From Loxodes magnus (lineage: Eukaryota; Ciliophora; Karyorelictea; Loxodida; Loxodidae), in assembly GCA_946699065.1 (NCBI GenBank), contig CAMPDV010000901.1, positions 99,181 through 163,180 on the forward strand: a stretch of 64,000 nt of DNA. Reading direction: 5' to 3'. A model generated the notes under the pieces. That model saw only the letters and a list, made by a program, of their open reading frames with translations. It ran no database searches and was not told where the DNA came from. This document shows, piece by piece, positions 49,771-64,000 of the stretch (positions are counted from its first letter, which is position 1; each line of letters starts with the position of its first letter). The position numbers and the translations under genes were made by a program.

Positions 49771-51767
49771 GGGTGGAAAAGAGGCTCTTAACTAAATCAA
49801 CAAGGAAAAAAAATTATTTTAGATCAAGATAATCACTAAAGAGAAGTAGCGTCAATCAAATTAAGATTGGATATGTCAACATAAATGGATTAGCAAGTAA
49901 ACTATATAAAATAGAAGAATTCATAAGAGAAAATAGTATTGACATTTTTCAATTAATGAAACTTGGTAAAAACAAGATTTCCATCCAATATTAATATAAG
50001 GTTATAAGACTTATTACAAAAATTCAGGAAAAGGAGGAGTGTATGTCTAGTTATTAAAGAAGAACTCAATAGTACTGAAGAAACTAATATAATTGATATA
50101 TCCTAGAATCGATTTATCATAGCCAAACTAGATAATATATTAATTACGTCCAGTTACATGCCAGATAATAGCTAAAATGAGAACATAAAAAACCAAGCAT
50201 ATAACTATATTAATTTGCTACTTAATCAATTCCTAAATAGCCCACATATTCTAATGGGAGATTTCAATGCTCCCCTATAAGATTATGGAGATAATCCTAA
50301 TAATGACTATGATAATACAAACAGATTCTAGGAACTTCTTATTCAGAAGTATCTTGAAATAGTAAATAATATGAACAGCAACACTTGCATACATAAAGGA
50401 ACATATTTTATGTATTGCAACGACTATATTGTAATAAACAATCACCTGAATATTAATCAATTTGAAAACTTCTAGGTTCATTATAACTAACTATTTACTG
50501 ATCACATACCAAATATGGTAAATTTTCTCTTCAACACAATTCTCTATTTGGACATAATTACCTAAAGAAAATACAAAATTAGCAGGCTACAAGACCCTAT
50601 TGACAGATAAAAATATTAAGAATCTTTTTTTTGAAACTTATAATGAATTTTTCAAATTGATAGGAATAATTTAGAGGATTAATACTAATGTATTAAACGC
50701 AATATATAATATAATGCAGATGTAATATTAGGTTCATTTTATTCCAGACCCTAAATATAATTAAACTTACAAAAGACCTCATGAAGAAGTATATTGAAGT
50801 TAAAAGAGCTAATCAAGTATATATAAGAAACTCACACGTAGTTTGGAAGAACTAATTAATAAGTAATTCCCTTTTTAAGAACAATTGGTAAGAAGGATAT
50901 TAGTATAGAGATTAAGTAACAAGACTATCTGAATGTTACGAAATAGATATTAATAATTAGGAATATAGTAAGTAGCTTTAATACTTTTACAAAATATATT
51001 AAAAGTAAGATTCAACATTAATTTTATGAAGTACTATTAAAAGACTAAAAAGAATGACCACTGTAAAGTTATTTATAGAATAATTAGAATAATAATAATA
51101 ATTCCCGTAAATTACCTATCCAAAACTAAATAAATAGTATCGAAAAGAAATAATTAGTATATACAAACTCAGAACCTGAAGTTACAATTCTCGCAAGGAT
51201 CTTTAAGACAGACATTATTTAGTTGAGAATTCCCATTGTATGTGTGGAGATTTGATTAATTTGAACATATTCTGGAATGCGATTGCTATATAGATATGCG
51301 AGAATGGTTAATAGCAAAAATTGGAAAATGCGACATTAGAAAAATTAATAACCTATGACCAAATTATATCAATTAATTTCCAAAAAACAAATTAGAATAC
51401 ATTTATCTGCAAATTAAAATTTTTCATAGGATGTTACTTAAAAGGAGATTAGAATTATTCGAATTAGAAAAAAAACTTATAATAAGAAAGTTCTGAGACT
51501 AAGGGTAAAGAAGCCGAAAGAGCAAAATAAAGATGAAGAGAATAATGAAAATAAGGAAGGAAAAGAAGAACAAGAAGAAAAAGATGAGCAAGTGGAAGAT
51601 TAGAATGAATAAACTGATAACGAAGATAATAAAGCTGAAGAAGAAGATGAAGTAGAAAGTTTTTGAGTTGAAAAACTTGAAAAAAACATTATAACAACTT
51701 TAATTGAAGGAAGTAATTCCTACCAATGAAAAGATGTCTCAAGACTCTTTTAGTTAAATTTGAATTT
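49770..51767 (+). pseudogene. LINE ORF2 remnant in copy C: endonuclease with all motifs, RT missing
   Basis: From about 49851 the plus strand encodes a near-complete APE-type endonuclease: YVNINGL, NETW (49954-49965), GYKTY with GKGGV, SSYMPD at about 50150, GDFNAP (50256-50275), a CNDYI strand and TDH (about 50498). Frameshifts lie near the T-run at 49945 and near 50055. After a linker, the RT domain is absent and the C-terminal finger follows at about 51236-51290, then an acidic tail and the 3' end at 51767. From 50150 on it is collinear with 2092-3710 in copy A. Confidence 0.8.
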
Positions 51768-52345
51768 AAGAACAACATGTGTAAGAGAAGGATTTAGATT
51801 AGCTAACTATAATTAAATATTGCACTAGTGTTGGGAATACTAGTTGATTTTGCCTTTCATTATAATATCAGTAATAGCTAGCTCCAATTTAACAAAAAAA
51901 ATTCTACTTAGTAAAAAGATAAAAATTACACCATTTAATCTTTATTCTCAAATCAGAGCAAAGAAATAAATCTGAAGTAAGATAACTATTTATTAAAAAT
52001 TAAGAATTGTCAAGATAATCAAAATCTTGCTTACTTATGAATATTTGCAAATAGATATTATAATTGATGATTTCAAAGAGTTTAATAAGCATAGCAATAT
52101 TTAAATAAAAATGTTTATTCTAAGAATGCCTTTAAAGAATGCAGTCATGTCAACAGTAAAAAGATTTGCTAAATTAATAAAAGATATATAAAACATTTTC
52201 TCTTTAATAATATACGCTAAATACAATAGATATCTAATTTAAGAAACTATTTAAATCTAAAAACTAATTACTTATACATATAATTTTTAATATGAACTGA
52301 ATCATCGATATATCAAATTCAATTTAATAAACTTTGCTTAAGTAA

Positions 52346-53890
52346 ATAGGAATTTGATACATTTGAGTACATTTTCAAGTGTAATCTTTTTAAAAATATT
52401 TAAATTTTTTTTAATAAACTTAAATAATTAATGGAAAATAGTGTAAAAAACTTTTTTTTATATGATTAAACTATATGAAATCGTTTTCAAAAGATAAGAT
52501 AATTAAATTAAATAAGTACATATAAAATATTTAAATAATATTTAGAAGACCATTAGAGATTTTAAGAACTAGAGTAAATAGAAAATAGATTATATTAAAA
52601 ACCCATAAACAGATTTAATGAGCTTAAAAATTCTTTATCAAGAGGAGAGTGAAAGAGAATCATGAATGAATATAGAAACTTTTAAATTTAGCGTAATTTG
52701 CATGGTTAAATGCCAATAATTATAAAATTATGTCTCAATATTTAAAATATTTAAACTCTTATAGTTTATTTATTATTACTTATTATTTAAACTTTTAAAT
52801 AGTGAATAAGATTTTTAAATTATTTTAATAATTATCATTTATTTTATTATTTTTAAGCTAAAATATGAAAATTTTCTAATATAATTCTTGATATATATCA
52901 ATAATAAAAATGATAGGATAAATAAAATTTAATCTTTTAGCATTTATAATATTAAAGGATAGTTTTAGTTAAAATATGTTTTTAAATAAAAGAAATAAAG
53001 TAATTTAATTATAGTTAAATATTTTATGTAAGTATAAATATTCTTATTATTAGCAAATTAATACTTAATGACTTATATTTAAAATTCTTTAACTAACAAT
53101 GATAAAATAATTAATTTACCATAATTATACTAAGTTTAATTAAATTTGATATATAACATTAATAATTTATACTTAACTTTAAAATATAATAAAAGTTAGT
53201 TAAGATTATTATTATAATTACTTATATTACTTAGAACTAAAAATTATACATTCATTAAATTTATAATTATTGATAATTCTTTATTAATTTTATTTTATAC
53301 AGTTATCTCTAAAGATATGTTTAATCTATATTTACTTTTTAATTTACTAAATTATTGTTTTAATTATTGTAGACATTAATTATCAAATGTGAATTTTTAT
53401 ATTTTTATAAACTAGTAATCAAATGCTTATTGTTAACCAATTATTTAAAACTCATATCAAAATTATGAAAAGCATCCTCTTTATTAGTTTTAAATTGATA
53501 CAAAGATTAATTAATTCTATCTAAGCATATAATTATTTAATTATTTGATATAGTATTTTTATATTAATATCTTACTATTATAAAGGATTATTTTAAAACT
53601 ATATTTTGCTATCATTTAGAATTTTAATATTATTAAAGTAATAAAGCTAAAGTTCTCTTTAGTTTACTTTAAAACTTAAATTCCTTTTAGATATTTCTTC
53701 CTTTATATTATCTATGTTTTATTAATTATAGTTAAATAAAGAGTTCTTTAAATGGCTTAATTAGCAATTTAATTAGTTTTTAGAACTTAAACTTTTAATA
53801 TTTATTTATAAAAATAAATGGTATAAATTAAAGCTATTTAGTAATAATATTTCAATTTAATAATAGAGTTATTGTATGAAACTTGTTTAT
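52346..53890. other. A+T-rich spacer of copy C
   Basis: This is collinear with 4292-5840 of copy A, with scattered single-base indels. No gene or RNA was seen. Confidence 0.5.
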
Positions 53891-53899
53891 TTAAATTTT

Positions 53900-56260
53900 A
53901 AATTAAAAGAGTTTTTTGAAATCTCTAACTGCATGAATTGCTTCCTTTAATTATAGACATTAGTAAATGTTTTTAATGCTTTTTAATTATAATCTTGATT
54001 TCATCAATTTTAAATTACTCTTGTTATAGTCTCTCTTTTATGTCTTCCTTTTTTACTTTTTTAATTTCTAAAAATCTAATCTTCTTGATATAAGTTACTT
54101 GTGAAATACTTTTATTTATAAATCTAAATATCCCAAATAAGACTTTGGAAAGAAGTTTATAAGTATTTAATCATATATTATAAAGGCGTCTTAAGTCATA
54201 ATTCCCAATCTTTTACGATAGTCAATCTCTTGTATTAGAATAGTATATACATCTAAAAATGTGCTAAATTTTACCATACTCTCCACACATACAGTAGGGA
54301 TTATCAATAGGATAAAACAAGCTTAAAGATCTTTTAGAAAATTAAAAGATTGGGTTCTAAGCTTATATATACTGATAATTTCTTGTCTAAATATTTGTTC
54401 AATTTAGTGTAAGTAATTACTAGAATTGGTTAAGATACGAAATTGTTTAGTATATATTTTAGCTTTTTTCATTCTCTTAAACTTTTGAGTAGCTGTATTA
54501 TAGAAATATTATTGTATTTTGTCTCTTATATATTTAGTAAAAATTTTTTAATTTGTACTAATCTTAGAATTCTACTGATCGATACTATAGAGGTCTGATA
54601 ATTGCTAAACTTGATCATAGCATTGAAATCCTTTTTTTCAGTTGGTAATGAAAAGAGAGCCTATTGTCGACGTTGGAAAATCAATATTTTCTTATTTAAT
54701 TTTATAATAGAATGTAAAAAACTTTATTGCCATAATGAGTTTGAAAGATAACCAGTTTAAATCTATGAAGCATAACTTATTTATGTGCTTAAAGTGCTTT
54801 TCTTGAAATCATTCTCATATTTGATTCAATTCTATTCAAAACTCAAGTTATTCCTCTCTGAATACACCATGGTACTAGTTCTCTCCATATTCTGCTTTAG
54901 GGTAATGTAAAAAGTCTGCATAAAGTTTTAAAATGCCAAGAAATCACATTCTTATATCTCATAGTTAAAAACAGCTTTTTCATTGCAACTAAATACTTGA
55001 TCACGACTTCTCTACAATGAGAATTAAAATTCTTCTTCTAATGTAGCATTACATCTAAATATGTTACTTGTTCCTTTTAAATAATTGGTTAATTATCTAA
55101 TCATAAATTTAAATTTTATTATTTCTAATGTTTCTTTAAAATTTAGATTCATTCAGATTTGATAAATTTGATCTTTAATTGAGTTTATGTAAAAATGCTT
55201 ACCTTTAGCACGTTTCCGATAGTTATCAATTATTTGTTTTATTATTCAAATTTATTAGTTGTTTATCTAAATTTTATAAATCCCATTTATGTAGGGTGAA
55301 TCAAATTTCTCTAATAAAGCAGATTGCAAATTCTTTTTGTTAAAGCTTTATCATATAGTTTTATAATAATATTAATAAGAGAAACAGGTAGTCAGTTTTT
55401 CCAGTCATCTTTGATTCCTTTTTAAATATTGAAATTATCACCGATATATTTAATTCCTAAGGGATTCTTCTAAGTCTTAGCATATTATTCAGAAAAGAGT
55501 GAAGAATTATTATCAAATATTATCCACCATATTTCAGAAATTCACCTTTTATTCGAGCTGAAAAAGCTGCTTTTCCATTCGTAATTTCTTTATAATTTCT
55601 TGTATGGTAAAAAGATAAAATCCTAATAAATATGAGAGTTGATAATCTTTAATTTCTTAAATACTATCTTATATTTTATCTATTTTTTAATTACTAAGAT
55701 TTATTTATTATTTAGTTAGATTAGAATGTTTGTTAAAAATAAATTCTCCCATGAATCAATGGATTTATTTTTGATTTCTTAATCAAAGTTCATTTAATTA
55801 ATTTTTTTAGGCTTTTTAATTTTCTTAGTATTTGAAAATATTTCTTTAGCATCTCCATTTAGAAGTAAAAATTTCTTTTTTGCTTTATTTTTTCAAACTT
55901 TCACAAATTAGAATTGAAGTCATTCAGAATGTCGTTTCACTTTTTCATGAATATTAGTTACTTATTAGTTTATTCTTCCAGATATAATGTATGCTTCTTA
56001 TATACTGAGTTAGCTCTTTTAGGCCTAAATATTTCTTAATAAGATCTCGAGAAATTTGTTATAAATTGAGTCTGGAATAAAGGATCCTAATGTTTAATCA
56101 GCATTTTATTAGATTTTATTTTTGATAAATTTATATTAAACTTCAAGATTATCTTAATCTATCTAAAAGAATTCTAGATAAGTTTGCAGAAAAAATTCTA
56201 AATATTTTTGACAATATATTGAATCTTATAACCTATTTATTTTATATTTCCTCAAATTCT
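53900..56260 (-). pseudogene. Minus-strand LINE ORF2 remnant (copy C), RT core deleted
   Basis: This matches 5850-8170 of copy A, including the same deletion junction (about 55200), where the RT palm retained in copy B is missing. The early RT strand block lies at about 55445-55385 and the C-terminal finger at about 54300-54245. Frames are further broken by small indels. Confidence 0.7.
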
Positions 56261-59099
56261 TGCTCATCTTCAATTAATCTCATATAAAATTAAGTTTTGT
56301 TTTATAAATCAATTTGCAGGAAAAAAATTATCTTTTTAAGCTATAATATCATCTTATCACTGTTTATCTTATAAAAGATTTGTTTTAATAATTAAGTTTT
56401 TATCTTTAAATAATCTAGCAATTTTCAGTTGATATCATACTTTATGAATAAATATAATTACAATCTTTAAAATATCAATCAAATAGATAAATGAACAATA
56501 AATAATGACTATTTAATTAGAAAATGAATATTAAAACATTTTAATTTAATTTCTTGATAAGATATTTTAAATTTAAATAAGTGCTTAATCTTTTAAAAAT
56601 TATATTTATTAAACCACTTTAAATGTTTTTTATGTTTATGAATATTTAGTATCTTAAATTAAAAAATACTAAATTATATATTAAAGCAAGCATTTATTAA
56701 AGGAATGCTTATATTATAAATTATAATTTAGTTGTCTAATAATTTAGAATAAAACAAAAAATAGTTCATTATTAAGATCATTTATGAAATTGTGTACTAT
56801 TACCATTATCGGCTTAGTAGAAACTTTGCTTTTTATTATGCTATATATGTTTCTTTTTATATTGTACGAAATATTTCCCCATTTTTTATAGATATAATTA
56901 TAATAGTTATTAATTTACACTTTGTATATTATTTTAATTAATACAAAAGATTAAAGCTTTTCTTTTAACCTTTTTTGATATAATTAAGGTATATTGATTT
57001 CTTAATTATTTACACTTTCATTTTGCTAATTCTTATTATTTAATATTAGAATATAATTTTATTCTTATTTTAGATGGAATATAAGATAATTTACAAGAAA
57101 GTGAAGATTTTTATAATTTTGCATATATTCAAATTATTTATATAGTTTACTAGCAAATGCTTTTTATATGATAAATAATCAATCAATTTTTTAAAAAAGC
57201 TTTCAGCTTTAATAAAATAGCTTCATTAGAAATTCAAATTTTAAGATTAATAAAATCGATTTTCTACATGCACAGTAGATATGCTTAAGTTGCTTATAAT
57301 CAGAAAGTTTATCTTTAAAGCTTTTCTTTTAATATTACAGAATGAGAAAAATTTTAAGAGAAAAAATACTTAATATAGCAATTTTTCTTAAAAACTTGTT
57401 TTCCTCTTCTAAATTAACATCTTTTCGCAAACTAAAAACAGATAGTTAGTCGTAGTAAGTTCTTTTCAAAATTCTTTTACTTACCTTTTCGATTTTTAAT
57501 GTTTTTCTAATTATTATAATAAAGCAGAATATTTTTAAACTTGATTAATAAATTTTTGTTTCTATATTTTATATAGTTAGGTTAGATATATTATTTAGAT
57601 CCTTGTTTAAATATTTTTTTTAGATTCTTTGTGAATTGGCCTAAAATTTATTATTACAGATGCATTATACCTCATTTTTTCTATTTGATTGATCATATTT
57701 TTATAAAGAGATTTTTTAGCTCTTTTTAGATTAATTATTTTTTTAAATTTACAATATCTATTAAAAAAATAGTTTTAAGCCCTCTTATAAAAAAATTTTT
57801 ATTTATTTTGTTTCTTCCTAAAATTGTAATTTATTTTTTTATATTTACTTCTTAAAAGTAATTTAAAAAACTTCTCAAATCTTTTAAAATTCTATCCCTT
57901 TAAGAAAAAGATTTATCTATCCCGAAAATCTTTTGTAGGGTATAACTCAGAGCGAAAAAAGGATAATTTTTTCACAATTTCATGGTTATTTTATTATATC
58001 TCCTTTTTCTTGAGATCCTTTTCATTTAAGTAAATTCTTATAACATTAAAAATTTTAAAACAAATTTTTTCATTTACTCGAAAAGAAGTTCAAAATTAAA
58101 AATTGTAATTTTTCCAAAGCATAAACAATAATTTTTTTATCATTTTAAAAATAAATAACCGTATCAAAAATATATTTTTTAATCAAAAATAAAAAAATTT
58201 TGTTAAAAATTTTCAAATCAAAAATTTTACTAACAAAAAAAATGTTTTTTATTTTTACAAAATAACATTTCGACAAAAAAGATTTCCAAATTCTATTTTA
58301 ATATCAAATTTTTTTAATTCCTATTTTTTTCTCAAAAATCTTTTATATTTTGAATTTTTTTGAAATTTATTTCCTATTTAGGATTTTTTATCCCGAAATC
58401 AAAAAATTTATTCCGTCCCAGAAATCTTTGGCAGCGTAAAACGCTGAGCAAAAAACAAATTTTTTGTTTTCAATTAATTTAAACTCTAAAATTGATAAAT
58501 AAAAACTTACCATCAGAAAATTTTTCCCCAATTGGAAACATAAAATTTTAAACATAAAATTTAATATTTAATAATTATAATAAATAAATATCTAATAATA
58601 ATTAATATTAAATATCAATCATAAAAAATAAATAATAAAAAAACAAAATTTAATTTAAAATAAAATACTTAATTAAATTTTTTAATTAATAATCAAGATT
58701 ATAAACTAATTTTGCATGTATAAATAATATTTTAACTACTTCACAAAAAAAATTAAAATTTTTACTTAAATTGAAATGTTTACAAAATCTACAAATAAAA
58801 TCTATAAAAATTTATAGCATAAAAAAAACTTAAATTTATTATACGTCTTCATTTAACAAAATTATATTTTTAAACATAAACACTTTAAATCACATACCTC
58901 ACTAATTTCTATAACCTATATTACTCAACCTTTTTTTTAAACCAATAATATTTAAGAATATAACAAATTTTAAATAAATATATAAAGCAAACATTTCATA
59001 AAATTAAAAACATAATTACCATTAAACATTCATTTAAATACATAACCATCATCTTATATCTTTAATCGTAAAATTAAATTAAGTCAAATAGCAAGTTAC

Positions 59100-60171
59100 T
59101 CAACTCGAAATCCTCCACTTTCTTATCGTCTCGTCCCATGCTCCCGATACCAACCATCTGTTATCAACACTCAATGCTATAGATTCTATATCATCTGTAT
59201 GCCCTTACAAAGTCTATATACACTCACCCTTATCAAAGTTCCAAATCTTGATTGTTCTGTCATCAGAACCAGAAAAGATAACACTTGAATCAACACTTAA
59301 CTGAATACTTGATACACCCCTTGTATGACCTTAAAGAGTACGAAAACACTAACCAGAAGAGAAGTCCCATATCTTAATAGTACTGTCATAAGAACCTGAT
59401 ATTATATACCTATTATCCTTTGACACTATCACCGATCTAACTCAGTCTGAATGCCCAGTAAGATTTCGCACAAGCTGACCAGTCTAGAAATCCCAAATCT
59501 TTATAGTGTTATCGTAAGATCCCGATATAATATATCTAGAGTTATAGGAAATTACTACCGATATAACTATATCAGTATGTCCAGACAAAGTTTTTTGGAG
59601 AGCACCATTGAGGAAATTTCAGATCTTTATGAAGTAATCAGCAGATGACGATAAAATATAGATAGAGTCCGGGGAGATTACTACCGATCTAACGAAGGAA
59701 GTATGTCCCGACAAAGTTCTTTGGAGATCACCATTGTGGAAATTTCAGATTTTTATCGTGTTGTCATCAGATCCTGATACTATATAGCTAGAGTCTGAGG
59801 ATATTACTACCGAGTAAATTGAGCCAGTATGTCCCGTTAAAATTCTTAGGAGAGTACCTGTCTGGAAATTCCAGATCTTTATCGAATTTTCAGGAAATCC
59901 TGAACCTGATACAATTCAATTCAGGTCACTTGATATAGCTACCGAGTAAATAGGTGATGTGTGACCATTAAGGATTTAGTCTAAAAAATATTAAAGAAAT
60001 ACCTTTACTTTGGTCATAACTGATCCTGTTTATTTACTTTTAGTAGCATAAGTTAGGCAGAATTTCATACTTAAAATGAAGTAGAGATACTTTCCCTAAA
60101 ATGTGGCTTCTCGCTCTTAAGAGTTTTCTTAAAAAAATAATTTTAGTAAATTGCTTTTCTTTTTCCTCCAT
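59100..60171 (-). CDS. Seven-bladed WD40 propeller protein, paralog C
   Basis: The exons are 60171-60003 and 59980-59100, with the 22-nt intron at 59981-60002. The product is 349 residues: an N-terminal region starting MEEKEK, then seven WD40 repeats ending KWRISS then TGA. Exon 2 has exactly the same length (881 nt) as in paralogs A and B, so the frame has been maintained. Blade 5 contains an in-frame TGA at a blade-face position, which reads as Trp. The gene sits in the same relative place in the segmental repeat as the others. Confidence 0.9.
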
Positions 60172-63100
60172 TTATTAATTTTTATAGCTTATTTCAATAA
60201 ATATTTAATTAAAATAACTCAATAAATTTTACTGACTTAATTTCAATAAAATTAAACAATTAAATTATTTATTAAGCATACTTATAAGTATCTTCTAAAA
60301 CATTGATTTTTCTATTTTTGTCTTAAAACGAGACAAGATATTAAACTAATAGTGTACAAACTTTTACAATTTTAATTATTTATATCCTTTTATTTTTAAA
60401 TAAAAGGATATATTATTATATCAAAAGTTTATAGTGAAGAATTGTATCCTTATTATAATAACTTTAATATGCATTTATTAATTATTACTTATTTGTGCTT
60501 AAAATAAAAGACTCTTAATAAGAAAACCTTATTTCGTTGTAGATCTTTTAAATGATAAATAAAGTATTGCAATTCTTTTAAAAACTATTGCTATTAATTA
60601 TTATTTTTGCACTTACTTTTAATCAAAAAAAATGATTTCTTTAAGCTATTTACTAATTAAAAAAAATTAAATAAAATAAGTTTCTTATTAATTAGTTTGA
60701 ATAAATATTAAAAAACATAAAATTATTTAAAACAAAGCATTTTTAGAATTTATAAGATAAAATCTTTTAATTGCCCACTTTCTTACTGGCTATTTAATTA
60801 AACTTTTTATTTATAAAGGTCTCTCTTATAATAATAAACTAATATAATTTATTTTAATGTTGATTCTAAGCAAAATATATAAATGTAATAAATATAAGTA
60901 GTAGAAAGTAAATATTTAAACTAACTATAAATGGTGTATCACTAATTATATCTTACAATTATTAAATAGTAATATTTAATTTTATTATTAAAATAAGCTT
61001 TAATATGTTTAATTATGTCTATTAAATACTTAAAATTTTATCCTTTTAGCTTTATTAGTTATTAATTAATTTCTCTTTAATTTAGATATTAGATTAGTTA
61101 TAATTAATACATTTAGATAACTTTCTCTTTTATAGCAAACTAATATTATATTTATTATTTATGTTATTTTTGTAATTATAATTTCTAATTAATAATACCT
61201 AAATTATTCTAGATTATTTAAAGATAAAAACTTAATTCTGTTATTCTATACTTATCCAAAAAACATAGTTACCACTATTAATACTCACTTTTTTAAAATT
61301 ATTTGTTTGATATTAAGAAAGATATAAGCTTTTTTAAGAAAGAAAGCATATTTTTAATTACTTCTATCATTATTTTCTGAATTAATAGAAAGAGTAAACT
61401 TAGAACAATTTATTTCTTTGTAATAAGTATGAGATAATATAAGTATTAGATTAGCTAATATAAGTTATTTAAAACTAATCTAACAGATTATTATTTACTC
61501 TTAATACATTTTACTAATATACTATTATTCTATATATTTCTGTTCCTAATCAAAAATTCTCTATGTTTTGCTTTATAGCATATCCTCATTTATTAATTAT
61601 ACATTACAAAAGATTAAAATATAAAAAGAAATATAGATAATTATAGAATTATTTGAAACTTAGGCATTAAAATAAGTTTGAATTTTAGATTATTTATAAT
61701 TTTCCTAAATTTAAATTATATTTATATATTCCTTTTTATTAACTATCTTTTGTAATTAACTTTTGTTTGGAAAACTGACAAAAAGATACATTTTGTAAAA
61801 TATTTAGTCTTAATTTATCTAAGTTTATTTTAGTGATTATAAGAATATATTAAATTTAAAGTATTATACTAGTTCTATAAAACATTTAGGTAATTATATG
61901 TACTAAAATAAATAGTAAAGAGAAAACATTATTCTTTTATATAATTAAATAAAGAGAAGCTAGCCTAAATATTCAATAGAGTCAATTATTCATATATCTA
62001 AAGTCCTCTATTTATCTTACAATCAAGTACTTAATATATTATAGTCTCCTTTACTCCTTTAGTAATATTAATTCATAAAAACTTAAAAGAAAATTTACTT
62101 TAACTGTACTTGTGAATAATCTAAATACTTTAACTAGTTAAAGATAGGTTTAATTAGAGACTAATAAGAAATTTTCTTTTCCTCTAGATAAAATATTTAA
62201 TAAAGCTGTGATTGCATTCTTATTAATGAAGAATAATATTTTAAATTAAAATAAGGAAAATTAATATTTTTCTATTTGTTTAATAAAAATTTAAAATAAT
62301 TTATTATATAAAATCTATTAATATTTTATAAAAAGCCAAAGTAAATGCAAAAACATCGGCTAAATATAATTTAAAAATATTAAGAAAATATATAATTCTA
62401 AATGATATTATAAATAAATATTTTAAATATTTACTAATGTTTAGATAAAACATATAATAAATTATGTAATCTATATTTTAACCTTAGAAATGTAGTAAAA
62501 TATTTTTAAAAGTTAAATGAAAAATTATAAGGGAAACTTAAGAAATTAAATATTTCTATAAAAAATGAATATAAAATTTACTAATTATTTAATTGATACT
62601 ATCAACTTCATTATTATTTAAAGATATTACTAAAAGAAAAAAATAAAGTATTAATTAATTATCTTAAAAATTAAAAAAATTATAATTAAAAATTTTATAT
62701 TTAACAATATTTGTGATAAAGATAAATATTAAAGAATATTAAAATCTTACAAATCTAGCATCGATTGACTTTTAAATATAGAAATTCAACATAAAAATAA
62801 TTATTCTTAGAAATTTTCAATTTCAATTTCAATTTCAAAAATATAAAAAATGTTAAAAATGTTAAAAAATTCTCTAACTCTCAGATTTTTATAATCAGCC
62901 TATTCAAAGATAGTTTATTTTTACTATTTTTCATAGATTATGGATGTATATATGGTATAAGTATTAATTATTTTACTAATCTCAAATTTACTTCTGCTTA
63001 AGTGAAAACTTTTAATAAATAAGTAAAATAATTTAATTTTTTTATTTTCTAAACTTTAATATGAAATCCCACTAAATGTTTTTAAAAATAATATAATTTA

Positions 63101-64000
63101 TATCAATATTAAGATTCTAACTTTAAATGTTAAGTAAAGTAGCAAAATAAATTATAATTTTGAATTAAAAACATATTTATTTTTAATTTTATTGATTCAA
63201 ATATGCCTATAAATAAAAAAAAATGAAATTAAAACCATTTTTTATTAAAAGGAGAGTTAAAGATTGTCTAAGAACAATAAATAAAATTAAATTAAAGTTT
63301 TTGATAAATTTGTATTAATAAAATATAAACTATATAAATTTGAATATTATTCTTGCTTATTTAAAATTTAATATTATTTAAATATTTTAAATATTTCTGG
63401 TAATTAAATTTTATAAAAACTTACTCATTTATAGTTATTAATTATTAGTGAAAATAATATTATTATAATACTATTTATAATTTATTTACGTATATTTATT
63501 ATTTTTATATATTAAATTTCATAGAAAAATAATTAGTAATAATTAGTATTTAATAATTAATGCAATTCTACTAATTATAATTAAAATCCAAGTTTTCAAA
63601 TTCTAGGTTTAACAGACTGGAAAATGCTATTTTTTTACTTAAAATAGGTACATAAGGAAAAATTATTTATTTATAAAATAAATTATATCAATAGAGTATA
63701 TATCCCTTCTTATTTTTAGTTTCAAATATCCCTTTCTATAAACATTTATTTTTTAAACAATTTTGTCGAAACTAATTATAAAAATCTATTTTGTAATAAA
63801 TTAAAAACTCTATCAAGTTGATAAGTAATATTTATACTTTTATCGAAGAGAATTTCTTTCTAATTATATTATAGCAAGTGATTATCATACTTTCAAATAT
63901 ATATAAAAATTAAAATATAAATGAGAATAGCATTTTAAAGCCTTTACATTATAAAAAGATGTATTTTATAGATAGTAAATTTAAGCAAAGAAATGATAAA
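60172..64000. other. A+T-rich upstream flank of WD40 paralog C
   Basis: This is collinear with 13579-17398 of copy A up to the window end. No coding or RNA feature was recognised. Confidence 0.5.

Larger units (their letters stand above)
50150..64000 (+). repeat. Long segmental repeat, copy C (runs off the window)
   Basis: Copy C matches A from about 2092 to 17398 and is cut by the window end. It lacks the 804-bp insertion of A and one of two 154-bp direct repeats, which together explain its shorter length. It shares with A both the plus-strand LINE remnant and the deletion in the minus-strand LINE. Left of 50150 it continues into LINE sequence that is absent from A. It contains one intact WD40 gene. 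Confidence 0.92.

Noticed and set aside
1-64000. CRISPR array, rRNA genes, intact tRNA genes
   Set aside because: No regularly spaced short repeats, no rRNA-like conserved blocks and no full cloverleaf were seen on either strand.

Overview
The window is about 78-80% A+T nuclear DNA that looks like a ciliate with a fully reassigned genetic code. The evidence is internal. Four paralogous WD40 genes read through only if TAA and TAG are Gln and TGA is Trp, and the paralogs exchange TGG/TGA and CAA/TAA or CAG/TAG at the same aligned residues. All four end at the same TGA. This matches the karyorelict code (NCBI table 27; the Condylostoma code 28 is the alternative). A Loxodes-like karyorelict is a reasonable inference but is not proven here. 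With no unconditional stop, ORF length is nearly uninformative, so I relied on domain motifs, paralog comparison and density of reassigned codons (about 4% in the WD40 genes, about 9% expected by chance).

Layout: three same-orientation copies of one long segment dominate: A (1-17398 and perhaps beyond), B (24681-36625) and C (about 50150-64000). A fourth, inverted partial copy D lies at 44763-46965. Differences in copy length are almost fully explained by discrete events: a 0.8-kb LINE insertion in A, a 0.3-kb SINE-like insertion in B, a 0.4-kb deletion in the reverse transcriptase of A and C, a 2.86-kb LINE-containing insertion in A, and a 0.63-kb direct-repeat difference between A and C. 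Each copy carries one intact two-exon gene for a seven-bladed WD40 propeller, with a 22-nt intron at the same place in all four. The paralogs differ most at a few positions per blade that should lie on one face of the propeller, as in fungal NLR-type recognition propellers.

Between and within the copies lie remnants of non-LTR (LINE) retrotransposons: ORF1 pieces (coiled coil, CCHC knuckle, shared N-terminal motif), an APE-type endonuclease, RT pieces, and a C-terminal C-x-C-x7-H-x4-C finger with an acidic tail. A SINE-like element shares the LINE 3' terminus. The unique interval 17.4-24.7 kb holds an ORF1 gene and a tentative minus-strand gene. The unique interval 36.6-44.8 kb holds two tentative genes, ORF1 remnants, tRNA-Lys-derived sequences and a T-rich tract. 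The interval 47.0-50.1 kb is LINE-derived. No rRNA, CRISPR array or intact tRNA gene was seen. Most of the rest is A+T-rich sequence with no recognisable feature.
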